DNA from: Streptacidiphilus albus JL83
GTDB taxonomy: Bacteria > Actinomycetota > Actinomycetes > Streptomycetales > Streptomycetaceae
Length of the DNA stretch: 64,000 nucleotides
NCBI RefSeq assembly: GCF_000744705.1
Contig: NZ_JQML01000001.1
Location: 682,001 to 746,000, forward strand
Reading direction: 5' to 3'
Shown: positions 54,053 through 62,226 of the stretch, in pieces
How the letters are laid out: every line of letters starts with the position of its first letter
Numbering within the stretch: the first letter of the stretch is position 1
The notes under the pieces: model-generated
Told to the model about the DNA's origin: nothing
The model's input: the letters and a program-made list of their open reading frames with translations, nothing else
The model's database searches: none
Position numbers and translations under genes: made by a program

Positions 54053-54726
54053 CCGGCGGGGCGGCGTTCTTCGACGTCGACGAGACCCTGGTCACCTGCA
54101 AGAGCATGCTGTCGTTCCTCGACCACTACTACCGGGAGTCCGGGCGTCCGGACGGGGCCGCGACGGAAGCCACCGGCTCGCTCCGGGAGATCACCGACCG
54201 GGGCGGCACCCGCGAGCAGTCCAACCGGGCCTACTACCGCCTGTTCACCGGGCAGCGGACCGCCGAGGTCGCCGAGGCCGGGCGGCGGTGGTTCGCCGAC
54301 CGGATGCGCGCCGGCGGACTGTTCCACCCCCCGGTCCTGGACGCGCTGAGGGTCCATCAGCAGGCCGGGCTGCTGGTCGTGCTGGTGTCGGGCTCGTTCT
54401 CGGCCTGCCTGGATCCCATCGCCGCCCGGGTCGGTGCGGACCTGGCGCTCGGCACCCTCCCCGCGGTCGCCGACGGCCGCTACACCGGTGAGGTCCTGCG
54501 CACCCGGATCGGCGCCGGCAAGGCCGAGACCGCCGCCGAGGTGCTGCGGGAGCGCTCGCTCCACCCGGCGGAGTCCTACGCCTACGGCGACCACGCCTCG
54601 GACCTGGCCCTGCTGGGGCAGGTCGGACACCCCGTGGTCGTCGGCGACGACCCGGTCCTCCTCGACCGGGCCCACACCGGCCGCTGGGCCCGGCTGCCCG
54701 GAATCCACGCACCGGCCACCCACTGA
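54049..54726 (+). CDS. HAD-IB family phosphatase
   Basis: 225 aa from GTG 54049 (GTGA overlap with the monooxygenase). HAD motif I FFDVDETLV (nucleophile Asp), motif II VLVSGSFSACL, motif III Lys in GAGKAETAAEVL, motif IV YGDHASDLALL. The cap resembles SerB-like HAD-IB enzymes. Canonical butyrolactone biosynthesis needs removal of a phosphate derived from dihydroxyacetone phosphate by a usually unassigned phosphatase, so this is an attractive candidate for that step (inference). Confidence 0.9.
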   Translation: MTGGAAFFDVDETLVTCKSMLSFLDHYYRESGRPDGAATEATGSLREITDRGGTREQSNRAYYRLFTGQRTAEVAEAGRRWFADRMRAGGLFHPPVLDALRVHQQAGLLVVLVSGSFSACLDPIAARVGADLALGTLPAVADGRYTGEVLRTRIGAGKAETAAEVLRERSLHPAESYAYGDHASDLALLGQVGHPVVVGDDPVLLDRAHTGRWARLPGIHAPATH

Positions 54727-54774
54727 CACCCCGTCACGACACAGCCGCGACAACCCCTCAGGAGACGAGGCCCG

Positions 54775-55668
54775 ATGACCACCGAAACCACGGCCACCGA
54801 CACCCCGGCCACCTACACCCCGGCCACCTACACCATGCCCGCCGACACGCCCGGCGCCACCGCCCTCCCTCGACCGCTGCTCGGACGGGTGGCGCTGGTG
54901 ACCGGCGCGGACCGGGGCGTCGGCCGGGCGCAGGCCGTCCGGCTCGCGGCCGACGGCGCCGACGTCGCCCTGCTCACCCTGGACGGCCGGGCCGAGGAGA
55001 CCCTCCACGCGGTCGAGCGGCACGGCCGCCGGGCCAGCGTCCACCGCGCCGACCAGCGCGATCTCGACGCCGTGCAGACGGCCGTCGACGCCGCCGCCGA
55101 GCTGCACGGCCGACTGGACGTCGTCTGCGCCACCGCCGGACTCAACGGCGGCAACGCCCCGCTGTGGGAGCTGGAGCCCGAGACCTTCCGCGCGGTGATC
55201 GAGACCAATGTCCTCGGCACCTGGCACGTCCTGCGGGCCGCCGTCCCCCATCTGCTGCGCCGGGGAGCCGGCGGATCGGTGGTCGTGATGGGCTCGACCA
55301 CGCAGGCGCGTGGTGTGGCGACCGCGGCGCACTACAGTGCAAGCAAGCACGCGGTCCTGGGACTGATGCGTTCCCTCGCCGCCGAACTGGGCCCACACGG
55401 CATCCGTGTCAACGGGATCGTCCCGACCAACATCGACACTGGCATGTTCCACAATCCGGAGACCTACGCCCTGCTGGCGCCGGGCGGGGACGGCGACCGG
55501 GAACAGGTCGGCAAGGCGGCCCAGGCATGGCACGAACTCCCGATCGGCTGGGTCGCCCCGGAGGACGTGGCGGCGGCCACCGCCTTCCTGGTCTCCGACG
55601 ACGCCCGGTACATCACCGGGACCTCCCTGCGGGTCGACGGCGGCCTGCTCAGCAAGTGGCCCGGCTGA
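54775..55668 (+). CDS. Short-chain dehydrogenase/reductase
   Basis: 297 aa. A Thr/Pro/Ala-rich N-terminal extension of about 35 residues contains a TYTPATYT repeat. SDR core: VALVTGADRGVGRAQAVRLA, catalytic Ser in VVVMGSTTQARG, YSASKHAV, and HGIRVNGIVPTNIDTGMFHN. The insertion ETYALLAPGGDGDREQVGKA after the TGM segment recalls mycofactocin-coupled and carveol dehydrogenase-like SDRs, though no mycofactocin genes are present. Probably reduces or oxidises the cluster intermediate. Confidence 0.9.
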   Translation: MTTETTATDTPATYTPATYTMPADTPGATALPRPLLGRVALVTGADRGVGRAQAVRLAADGADVALLTLDGRAEETLHAVERHGRRASVHRADQRDLDAVQTAVDAAAELHGRLDVVCATAGLNGGNAPLWELEPETFRAVIETNVLGTWHVLRAAVPHLLRRGAGGSVVVMGSTTQARGVATAAHYSASKHAVLGLMRSLAAELGPHGIRVNGIVPTNIDTGMFHNPETYALLAPGGDGDREQVGKAAQAWHELPIGWVAPEDVAAATAFLVSDDARYITGTSLRVDGGLLSKWPG

Positions 55669-55756
55669 CCCCGCCGCCGGTACGGCCGCCGCGCGGCCCC
55701 GGCACAGACGGCAGGACGACAGCAGGACCGGACGACAGCAGGACGAGGAGAAGCAC

Positions 55757-57217
55757 GTGGCGACAGAAGCCCACCCAGGCCAGGCAGGACCGGAGCCGGC
55801 GGAGCGGGTGCGTCCCGGTCTGACGCTCGCCGTCATCTGCATCGGCTACGCGATGGTCGTGGTGGACACCACCATCGTCAACGTCGCCCTGCCGGCCATC
55901 GGCCGCGACCTGCACACCGGTCTGGACGCGCTGCAGTGGGTGGTGGACGGCTACGTGCTGGTGCTGGCCTGCCTGCTGCTCTCGGGCGGCACCCTGGTCG
56001 ACCGCTGGGGCACCCTCCGGGTCTTCCGGATGGGCGTCGTGCTGTTCACCCTGGCCTCCGCGCTCTGCGGCGTCGCCCCGGACATCTCGGTCCTGGTCGG
56101 CGCCCGGCTGCTGCAGGGAGTGGCCGCGGCCATGCTGATGCCCGCCTCCATGGCGCTGCTCGCCCAGACCTTCCCGGACCGGGCGCGGCGCGCGCGGGCC
56201 GTGGCGCTGTTCACCACCGCGGCCGGCAGCCCGCAGGCCTTCGGCCCGGTCCTGGGCGGCCTGCTGGTGAGCACCGTCGGCTGGCGCTCCATCTTCTTCA
56301 TCAATCTGCCCATCGGAGCGCTCACCCTGCTGCTGGCCTCCGCCGGGGGGCTGCCGCGCAACCGGCCGGACCGGGCCCGCGCCCTCGACCTTCCCGGCCA
56401 GTTCGCGGTCGTGGTGACCATGGCGGCCTTCACCGCCGCCCTGATCCAGGGCCACGCCCAGGGCTGGACGGCGCCGCTGCCGCTGGCGGCCGACCTGGTG
56501 GCGGTGGTCGGCGCGGTGCTGTTCGTGCTGCGCCAGCGCCGGGCCGCCGCACCCATGCTGCCCGCGTCGCTGCTGCGGGCCCCGCGGCTGTTCTCGCACG
56601 TCAACACCGGGCTGCTGCTGTTCGCCGCCTACTACGGCCTGGTGTTCGCGCTGAGCCTGTACCTGCAGCAGGTCCGGCATCTCAGCGCCCTCGACACCGG
56701 GCTCCAGTTCCTCCCCTCGGCGCTGCCGATCTTCCTGCTGCCGGTGCTCACCGGACGCCTGACCACCCGTTGGGGCGCACGCCCCGTGGTCGTCGCCGGA
56801 CTCTGCCTGGCGGCGGCCGGGGCGCTGACGCTGCTGGCCGTCGGGCCCGGCACCGGTGTGCTGACGCTGTCCGTGGCGCTGGCGCTGCTGGGCTGCGGTG
56901 TCGGTCTGACGGTCGGCCCGCAGATCACCCTGGTCATCGGCGGTGTGCCCGGCGAGCAGGCCGGCATCGCCAGCGGTCTGCTCAATGCCGGCCGGCAGAC
57001 GGGCTACGTGCTCGGCGTCGCCGTCCTCGGCAGCATCGCCAACTCCCCGATCGGACTCGGCGCCCTGCACACCACCGCGCTGGTGGCCGCGGCCCTGGTC
57101 CTGGTCGCGCTGGTGACCGTGCGCCCCACCCGCCCCGCTCCCCCGGAGCGGAGTCCGGAGCAGGGTCCGGAGGAAGCCCGGCCCGAGCAGCCGCTGAGAA
57201 TCCCTGACACGACCTGA
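55757..57217 (+). CDS. MFS drug/metabolite exporter (DHA2, EmrB/QacA type)
   Basis: 486 aa from GTG 55757 (AGGAG upstream). Fourteen predicted helices. MVVVDTTIVNVALPAIGRDL (motif D1 of DHA2), WVVDGYVLVLACLLLSGGTL, GARLLQGVAAAMLMPASMAL and the motif C-like AAGSPQAFGPVLGGLL are clear. A proton-driven exporter, most likely for the cluster product or for self-protection. Last gene of the AfsA operon. Confidence 0.93.
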   Translation: MATEAHPGQAGPEPAERVRPGLTLAVICIGYAMVVVDTTIVNVALPAIGRDLHTGLDALQWVVDGYVLVLACLLLSGGTLVDRWGTLRVFRMGVVLFTLASALCGVAPDISVLVGARLLQGVAAAMLMPASMALLAQTFPDRARRARAVALFTTAAGSPQAFGPVLGGLLVSTVGWRSIFFINLPIGALTLLLASAGGLPRNRPDRARALDLPGQFAVVVTMAAFTAALIQGHAQGWTAPLPLAADLVAVVGAVLFVLRQRRAAAPMLPASLLRAPRLFSHVNTGLLLFAAYYGLVFALSLYLQQVRHLSALDTGLQFLPSALPIFLLPVLTGRLTTRWGARPVVVAGLCLAAAGALTLLAVGPGTGVLTLSVALALLGCGVGLTVGPQITLVIGGVPGEQAGIASGLLNAGRQTGYVLGVAVLGSIANSPIGLGALHTTALVAAALVLVALVTVRPTRPAPPERSPEQGPEEARPEQPLRIPDTT

Positions 57218-57246
57218 CCTCCGCTTGACACGGAATCCGTTGACCG
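57204..57246. promoter_or_regulatory. Candidate SARP heptamer repeats before the SARP gene
   Basis: CTGACAC (57204), CTGACCT (57214), TTGACAC (57225) and TTGACCG (57240): four TGAC-containing heptamers with starts 10, 11 and 15 bp apart. SARPs bind direct heptamer repeats spaced about one helical turn. They lie 100-145 bp upstream of the SARP start. Confidence 0.45.
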
Positions 57247-57347
57247 GCCAACCCGGTCCCGACAGGCTGAACACTGGCTCCCACGATTCACCGAAGCCGA
57301 TGACATTCCCGCGCAATCCGGAAACATCCTCTTCGCAGGGAGAACCA

Positions 57348-58178
57348 GTGATCGCCAAGGTACTCGGCCCGTTGCGCGCCAGCCTGGACGACGTCTCGAT
57401 CGTGCCGACCGCGCCCATGGCCCGCAGAGTGCTGGCCCTGCTCGTCCTGGACCAGGGCCGGGTCGTCCGCATCGGCACCATCGAACGCGAGCTCTGGGGC
57501 GCGAACCCGCCCAGGAGCGCGGCCACCAGCGTGCAGAACCAGGTGATGCGGATCCGCCGGGCGATGGACGGCTCCGCGCCCACCGGCACGACCCGACCCA
57601 CGGTCGCCAGGGACCTGTTGGCCACCGAACCGACGGGGTACCGGCTGGACGCCCCGGACGGACAGTTCGACATCGAACACTACCGGCTCCTCGTCGGGCA
57701 GGCGGAGCAGGCCGAGGGCGTCGGACAGCTGACCCGGGCGTCGGCGGTGCTGAAGTCCGCGCTCGCGCTGTGGCGCGACACCCCGCTCTCCGACCTGGCC
57801 ACCGGCTCCGTGCTGCAGGCCCACGTGCTGCGGCTGGAGGAGGAGAAGCGGTCGGGGCTGCTGCACAGAATCTCGCTCGACCTGCGGATGCGCCGCCACA
57901 GCGAGATCATCGGCGAGCTCCGCGAGCTGACCGGCCTCGACCCGTACGACGAACTGCTGCACGAGTACCTGATGTTCGCCCTGTACTTCTCGGGCCGCAG
58001 GAACGACGCGCTGTCGAGCTACCAGGGCTTCCGCACCGCCCTCGCCGAGGGTGTCGGCCTGGAGCCCTCGCCACGGCTGCGGGAGCTGCAGCAGGCGATC
58101 CTGATGGCGGACGACAGCCTGGGGGACGCCTTCCTGGACCCGGCGCCGCTCGACGCCGGCTCCGCAGCGGCCCGGTGA
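57348..58178 (+). CDS. SARP-family pathway-specific activator
   Basis: 276 aa from GTG 57348 (GGGAG upstream). OmpR-like DNA-binding domain at residues about 5-95 (VLALLVLDQGRVVRIGTIER, then RSAATSVQNQVMRIRRAM), followed by a BTAD helical domain at about 110-260 (LWRDTPLSDLATGSVLQAHV, GRRNDALSSYQGFRTALAEG). Small SARPs like this (ActII-ORF4/RedD class) switch on secondary metabolite operons. Position between the AfsA operon and the carboxylase genes makes it the likely activator of the cluster, perhaps autoregulated by the upstream repeats. Confidence 0.93.
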   Translation: MIAKVLGPLRASLDDVSIVPTAPMARRVLALLVLDQGRVVRIGTIERELWGANPPRSAATSVQNQVMRIRRAMDGSAPTGTTRPTVARDLLATEPTGYRLDAPDGQFDIEHYRLLVGQAEQAEGVGQLTRASAVLKSALALWRDTPLSDLATGSVLQAHVLRLEEEKRSGLLHRISLDLRMRRHSEIIGELRELTGLDPYDELLHEYLMFALYFSGRRNDALSSYQGFRTALAEGVGLEPSPRLRELQQAILMADDSLGDAFLDPAPLDAGSAAAR

Positions 58179-58220
58179 CCTGCCCGCCCGCCCTACCGAT
58201 CAGAGGAGAGCGAACCCCTG

Positions 58221-59825
58221 ATGACCATCCCGGAGAAACCCCCGACCGCCCGCGACGACGGGCAGCGCACGGCCTGGACGTCGCGCGAGCGACTGACGGA
58301 GCTCAATGAGATCCAGCAGGAGGCGCGGGCCGGAACCGATCCGGACGCCACCGAACGCCAGCACTCCAAAGGCAAACTGACGGTCCATGAGCGGATCGAC
58401 CTGCTGATGGACGAGGGGTCGTTCACCGAGATCGAACGGCTGCGGCGACACCGGGCCACCGGCTTCGGACTGGAGAACCGCCGCCCCTACAACGACGGCG
58501 TGGTGACCGGCTGGGGCAAGGTCCACGGCCGGACCGTGTTCCTCTACGCGCACGACTTCCGGGTCTTCGGCGGCGCGCTCGGCGAGGCCCACGCCCAGAA
58601 GATCCACAAGATCATGGACCTCGCGCTGGCGGCCGGAGCGCCGCTGGTGTCGTTGAACGACGGCGCCGGCGCCCGCATCCAGGAGGGCGTCTCGGCCCTG
58701 GCCGGATACGGCGGGATCTTCCAGCGCAACACCCGGGCCTCGGGGATCATCCCGCAGATCAGCGTGATGCTCGGCCCGTGCGCCGGAGGGGCCGCCTACT
58801 CCCCCGCGCTGACCGACTTCGTGTTCATGGTCAGGGAGACCTCGCAGATGTTCATCACCGGGCCCGACGTGGTGAAGGCGGTGACCGGGGAGGACATCAG
58901 CCAGAACGGCCTCGGCGGCGCCGACGTGCACGCGGAGGTGTCGGGGGTGTCCCACTTCGCCTACGACGACGAGGAGACCTGTCTGGAGGAGGTGCGCTTC
59001 CTGCTCTCCCTGCTGTCCCCCAACAACCGCGAGCTGCCCCCGTCCGTCGTCAACGACGACCCGGGCGACCGGCGCAACGACACGCTGCTCGACCTGGTCC
59101 CGGACGATCCCAACCGCTCCTACGACATCCGGGGCGTCATCGAGGAGGTCGTCGACCGCGGCGAGTACTTCGAGATCCACCCCGGCTGGGCGACCAACGT
59201 GGTCTGCGCCCTGGCCAGGCTCGACGGCGAGGTGGCGGCCTTCGTCGCCAACCAGCCGGCCTCCTACGCCGGTGTCCTGGACATCCACGCCAGCCAGAAG
59301 GCCGCGCGCTTCGTCCAGTTCTGCGACGCGTTCAACATCCCGCTGGTCACCCTGGTCGACGTGCCCGGCTTCCTGCCCGGCGTGGACCAGGAGCACGACG
59401 GCATCATCCGGCACGGAGCCAAGCTGCTGTACGCGTACTGCAACGCCACCGTGCCCCGTGTCTCGCTGGTGCTGCGCAAGGCCTACGGCGGCGCCTACAT
59501 CGTGATGGACTCGCGCTCCATCGGAGCGGACCTGGCCTTCGCCTGGCCCGGCAACGAGATCGCGGTCATGGGCGCCGAAGGCGCCGCCAACGTCATCTTC
59601 CGCAAGCAGATCGCGGCGGCCGACGATCCGGAGGCCACCCGCCGGCAGCGGGTCAAGGAGTACCAGGCCGAGCTCATGCACCCCTACTACGCGGCGGAGC
59701 GCGGCCTGGTGGACGACGTCATCGATCCGCGCGACACCCGGAGGATCCTCGTCGAGTCCCTGGCCGTGCTCCGCTCCAAGCACTCCGGCCAGCCGTCGCG
59801 CAAGCACGGCAACCCGCCCCAGTGA
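58221..59825 (+). CDS. Acyl-CoA carboxylase beta subunit (carboxyltransferase)
   Basis: 534 aa from ATG 58221. Complete carboxyltransferase with the two acyl-CoA/biotin oxyanion segments: SLNDGAGARIQEGVSALAGY, VMLGPCAGGAAYSPALTDFV, then LVDVPGFLPGVDQEHDGIIR and LRKAYGGAYIVMDSRSIGAD. The residue after SRSIGAD is Leu, the position where actinobacterial family members carry Asp or Ile/Leu to set acyl-CoA choice. It needs a biotinylated alpha subunit, which is not in the window. Makes malonyl- or methylmalonyl-CoA, plausibly as cluster extender supply. Confidence 0.95.
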   Translation: MTIPEKPPTARDDGQRTAWTSRERLTELNEIQQEARAGTDPDATERQHSKGKLTVHERIDLLMDEGSFTEIERLRRHRATGFGLENRRPYNDGVVTGWGKVHGRTVFLYAHDFRVFGGALGEAHAQKIHKIMDLALAAGAPLVSLNDGAGARIQEGVSALAGYGGIFQRNTRASGIIPQISVMLGPCAGGAAYSPALTDFVFMVRETSQMFITGPDVVKAVTGEDISQNGLGGADVHAEVSGVSHFAYDDEETCLEEVRFLLSLLSPNNRELPPSVVNDDPGDRRNDTLLDLVPDDPNRSYDIRGVIEEVVDRGEYFEIHPGWATNVVCALARLDGEVAAFVANQPASYAGVLDIHASQKAARFVQFCDAFNIPLVTLVDVPGFLPGVDQEHDGIIRHGAKLLYAYCNATVPRVSLVLRKAYGGAYIVMDSRSIGADLAFAWPGNEIAVMGAEGAANVIFRKQIAAADDPEATRRQRVKEYQAELMHPYYAAERGLVDDVIDPRDTRRILVESLAVLRSKHSGQPSRKHGNPPQ

Positions 59826-60100
59826 CCCGGTCGCCGGAGGACCCGGGCCAGGAGATCCTGGTCACCAGGGGCCAGGTCGACCCCGAGGAACTGGCCGCCG
59901 TCGTCGTGGTCCTGCTGGCCCAGACGGCGGACGAGGAGGACGCCGCGGCCACCGACGCCCGCGACCGGCAGGCCCGCTCCGACCGCTGGCGCCACCGGGA
60001 CGACGGCGCCGGGTACCTCGACCCCCGGAGCTGGTACCGCGGCGACACCCCGGCCGAGCCGGCCGGGGACGGAGCCGAGGGCGACATCACCGGCGACTGA
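59822..60100 (+). CDS. Acyl-CoA carboxylase epsilon subunit
   Basis: 92 aa from GTG 59822 (GTGA overlap with the beta subunit). Family core ILVTRGQVDPEELAAVVVVL near residues 12-31, a charged linker and the conserved late Trp in DPRSWYRG. Epsilon subunits stabilise actinobacterial alpha-beta carboxylase complexes (AccE/PccE). Translational coupling supports one functional unit with the beta subunit. Confidence 0.92.
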   Translation: MTRSPEDPGQEILVTRGQVDPEELAAVVVVLLAQTADEEDAAATDARDRQARSDRWRHRDDGAGYLDPRSWYRGDTPAEPAGDGAEGDITGD

Positions 60101-60135
60101 CCGGCGACCGACGACAACTGACCGCCGGGGACGGC

Positions 60136-60864
60136 CTACCGCCCGAAGCCGATCACGTCCGTCCGGCCCGTCCGCCCCGTCCGTCCCGGAGCGGGCTCCG
60201 CCGGCGCCCGGTCGAACCGCAGTCCCACCCCGCGCACCGTGGTGATCCAGCTGTCCGGCCCCAACTTCCGCCGCAGACTGCTGACATGGGTGTCGACCGT
60301 ACGACTCCGGCTGTTCCAGGTATCGCCCCAGACCCTGGCCATGATCTCCTGCCGGAAGACCACGCTCCCCGGCTGCGAGGCGAGCAGCTGCAGCAGGTCG
60401 AACTCCTTCACGGTCAGCTCGACCGCCCGGTCGGCCACGCTGACCTCGCGACGGGCCCGGTCGATCCGCAGCGGACCGCAGTCGATCCGCTCGCGGCGGC
60501 CCGCCCGCCGCCGCGCCCGGCGCATCACGGCCTCGATCCGGGCCAGCAGCTCGCGGAACCCCAGGGGCTTCTCCATGCAGTCGTCCGAGCCCGCCCGCAG
60601 CGCCAGCACCCGCCCCTGCTCCGTGCGGCGGCCGGTGATCGCGATCATGGGCGTGTCGCCCGCCGCCCGGATCTCCCGGCACAAGGCGAGGCCGTTCAGG
60701 TCCGGCGGGTCGAGGTCGAGAATGACCAGGTCGGCCGAGCGGTAAGCCCCCAGGGCTGCCTGCCCCGTGCTCACATGGTCGACGCCGTGGCCCTGGCGCC
60801 GCAGCCCGACGGCCAGCTCCCCGGCCGACTCGGCATCGCTCTCCTCCAACAGGATGTGCACCAC
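60136..60864 (-). CDS. OmpR-family response regulator (orphan)
   Basis: 242 aa from GTG 60864 (GGAG upstream; GTG 60861 or 60897 possible). Receiver: VHILLEESDAES (Glu pair instead of Asp pair), LVILDLDPPDLNGL (phospho-Asp), AITGR (Thr), CMEKPLG (Lys). Winged helix at about 125-225: RAVELTVKEFDLLQLLASQP, SRTVDTHVSSLRRKLG. The C terminus is an RTGRTGRT repeat. No kinase gene is adjacent; it faces a similar regulator head to head. Confidence 0.9.
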   Translation of the reverse strand: MVHILLEESDAESAGELAVGLRRQGHGVDHVSTGQAALGAYRSADLVILDLDPPDLNGLALCREIRAAGDTPMIAITGRRTEQGRVLALRAGSDDCMEKPLGFRELLARIEAVMRRARRRAGRRERIDCGPLRIDRARREVSVADRAVELTVKEFDLLQLLASQPGSVVFRQEIMARVWGDTWNSRSRTVDTHVSSLRRKLGPDSWITTVRGVGLRFDRAPAEPAPGRTGRTGRTDVIGFGR

Positions 60865-61145
60865 ACAACTCCAGAACGGTTCCTCGACGCCCTCCACCCG
60901 GGTGGGCGGCCGCAGTCACCACCCCCTTCCGGCTACCCCCTCGGATACCCCGCCCCCGACAGCCAAACAACCCGGCGTCGGGGCGGTCGCAGCGGCAGTG
61001 AAACCCCATTGGCGGAAGGAGACTTGACCCGTCCCGTGGTTTCGGCGGAAGGGTCCGGTGGTAGGGGCGCAGCGTACGGGCCGCGCCGAGGCCGACCCGT
61101 CGAGGGACCCCCTGAACTCGGGAAGAACGCTCCGGAGGAGTAGTC

Positions 61146-61823
61146 GTGCGGGTTCTGCTGGTGGCCGAGGGATCGGACACCGCCCACTCCACCGCACTGG
61201 TCGACCGACTCCGGGCGAGCGGCCACACCACCTCCCTGGTCCACACCCGGCAGGCGGCCCTGGCCGGCGCGGCGGGGGCCGATCTGGTGCTGCTCGACCT
61301 CGAACTGACGGACCGTGACGCGCTGGAGCTCTGCCGGGACCTGAGCCGCGCCGACGAGGTCGCCGTCATCTGCTACACCCGGCAGCCGGGCGAACTGGAC
61401 CGGGTGCTGGCGCTGCAGGCGGGTTCGGACGACTGCCTGGTCCGGCCGTTCGGCCTGAACGAGCTGACGGCCCGGATCGAGGCGGTCACCCGCCGGGTGC
61501 ACCCGCGGCACGCCCCCGGATCGGCGGCGGTGCTGCGCGGCGCGCTGCGACTGGACCGGCGCTCACGGCAGGTCCTGCTCTCCGGCCGTCCGATCGCGGT
61601 GACCCGCGCCGAGTTCGACCTGCTGCTCCTGCTGGCCGCGGAGCCGGACGGAACCGTGCCGCGCGGAACCGCCCTGGAGCGGATCCGGAGTGGCGGATCC
61701 GCCCGCCCGGGGCGGACCCTGGACACGCATGTCAGCAGCCTCCGGAGGAAGCTGGGGGCGAAGAGCTGGATCGTCACCGTCCACGGCGTCGGCCTCCGCC
61801 TGGGCCACGGGCCCGAGGACTGA
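61146..61823 (+). CDS. OmpR-family response regulator with degenerate receiver (orphan)
   Basis: 225 aa from GTG 61146 (GGAGGAG upstream). The receiver keeps the Asp in LVLLDLELTDRDAL, but the acidic pair is reduced (VLLVAEGSD) and the conserved Lys is Arg (CLVRPFG), so ordinary phosphorylation is doubtful. Winged helix: AVTRAEFDLLLLLAAEPDG, then RTLDTHVSSLRRKLG. The C-terminal halves of this and the divergent regulator are closely similar (SW-I-TV-GVGLR ending), suggesting a duplicated pair. No kinase nearby. Confidence 0.9.
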   Translation: MRVLLVAEGSDTAHSTALVDRLRASGHTTSLVHTRQAALAGAAGADLVLLDLELTDRDALELCRDLSRADEVAVICYTRQPGELDRVLALQAGSDDCLVRPFGLNELTARIEAVTRRVHPRHAPGSAAVLRGALRLDRRSRQVLLSGRPIAVTRAEFDLLLLLAAEPDGTVPRGTALERIRSGGSARPGRTLDTHVSSLRRKLGAKSWIVTVHGVGLRLGHGPED

Positions 61824-61850
61824 GGCCGACGCGGCAGAGGACGCGCGTCC

Positions 61851-62150
61851 TCACCGCCGGCCCGTGACGACGTCCTGCCGGTGCCAGGTGCGGGCGTCGC
61901 CGCCGAGCCACTCGATGCTGCCGGGCAGGGCCAGATCGAGGTCGGGGAGCCCCGCCCGGCGGCAGATCTCACCCAGCTCGGCGAACGACCGCGCGCTGCC
62001 GACCGGGCGCCCCAGCACCTCCACCCGCCGCCCGGGCTCGGCCTCCGCCGGGTCGAGCGGGTGGACCACCACGTGCGCGCAGTGGTGGGCATGGCCGTCG
62101 TGCGGTGGGACTTCGTGGAAGCGCAGGCATCCGTCGCTGGTCTCGGTCAT
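61851..62150 (-). CDS. Hypothetical protein, His-rich N terminus
   Basis: 99 aa from ATG 62150. The N-terminal third has HEVPPHDGHAHHCAHVVVHP, possibly a metal site. The rest has no recognisable motif (RSFAELGEICRRAGLPDLDL). Codon use is normal. It lies 76 bp after a GNAT gene on the same strand and converges on the response regulator gene. Function unknown. Confidence 0.6.
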   Translation of the reverse strand: MTETSDGCLRFHEVPPHDGHAHHCAHVVVHPLDPAEAEPGRRVEVLGRPVGSARSFAELGEICRRAGLPDLDLALPGSIEWLGGDARTWHRQDVVTGRR

Positions 62151-62226
62151 GCCCGACGCCTGCCCCCGAAAGCACTTCCCACACCCCCGTCCGGTCGGGA
62201 ACCGGAGGCGCCGACGCGGAGGCGCG

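Noticed and set aside
54775-55668. Mycofactocin system
   Set aside because: The SDR has a suggestive insertion, but no mycofactocin biosynthesis genes occur in the window.
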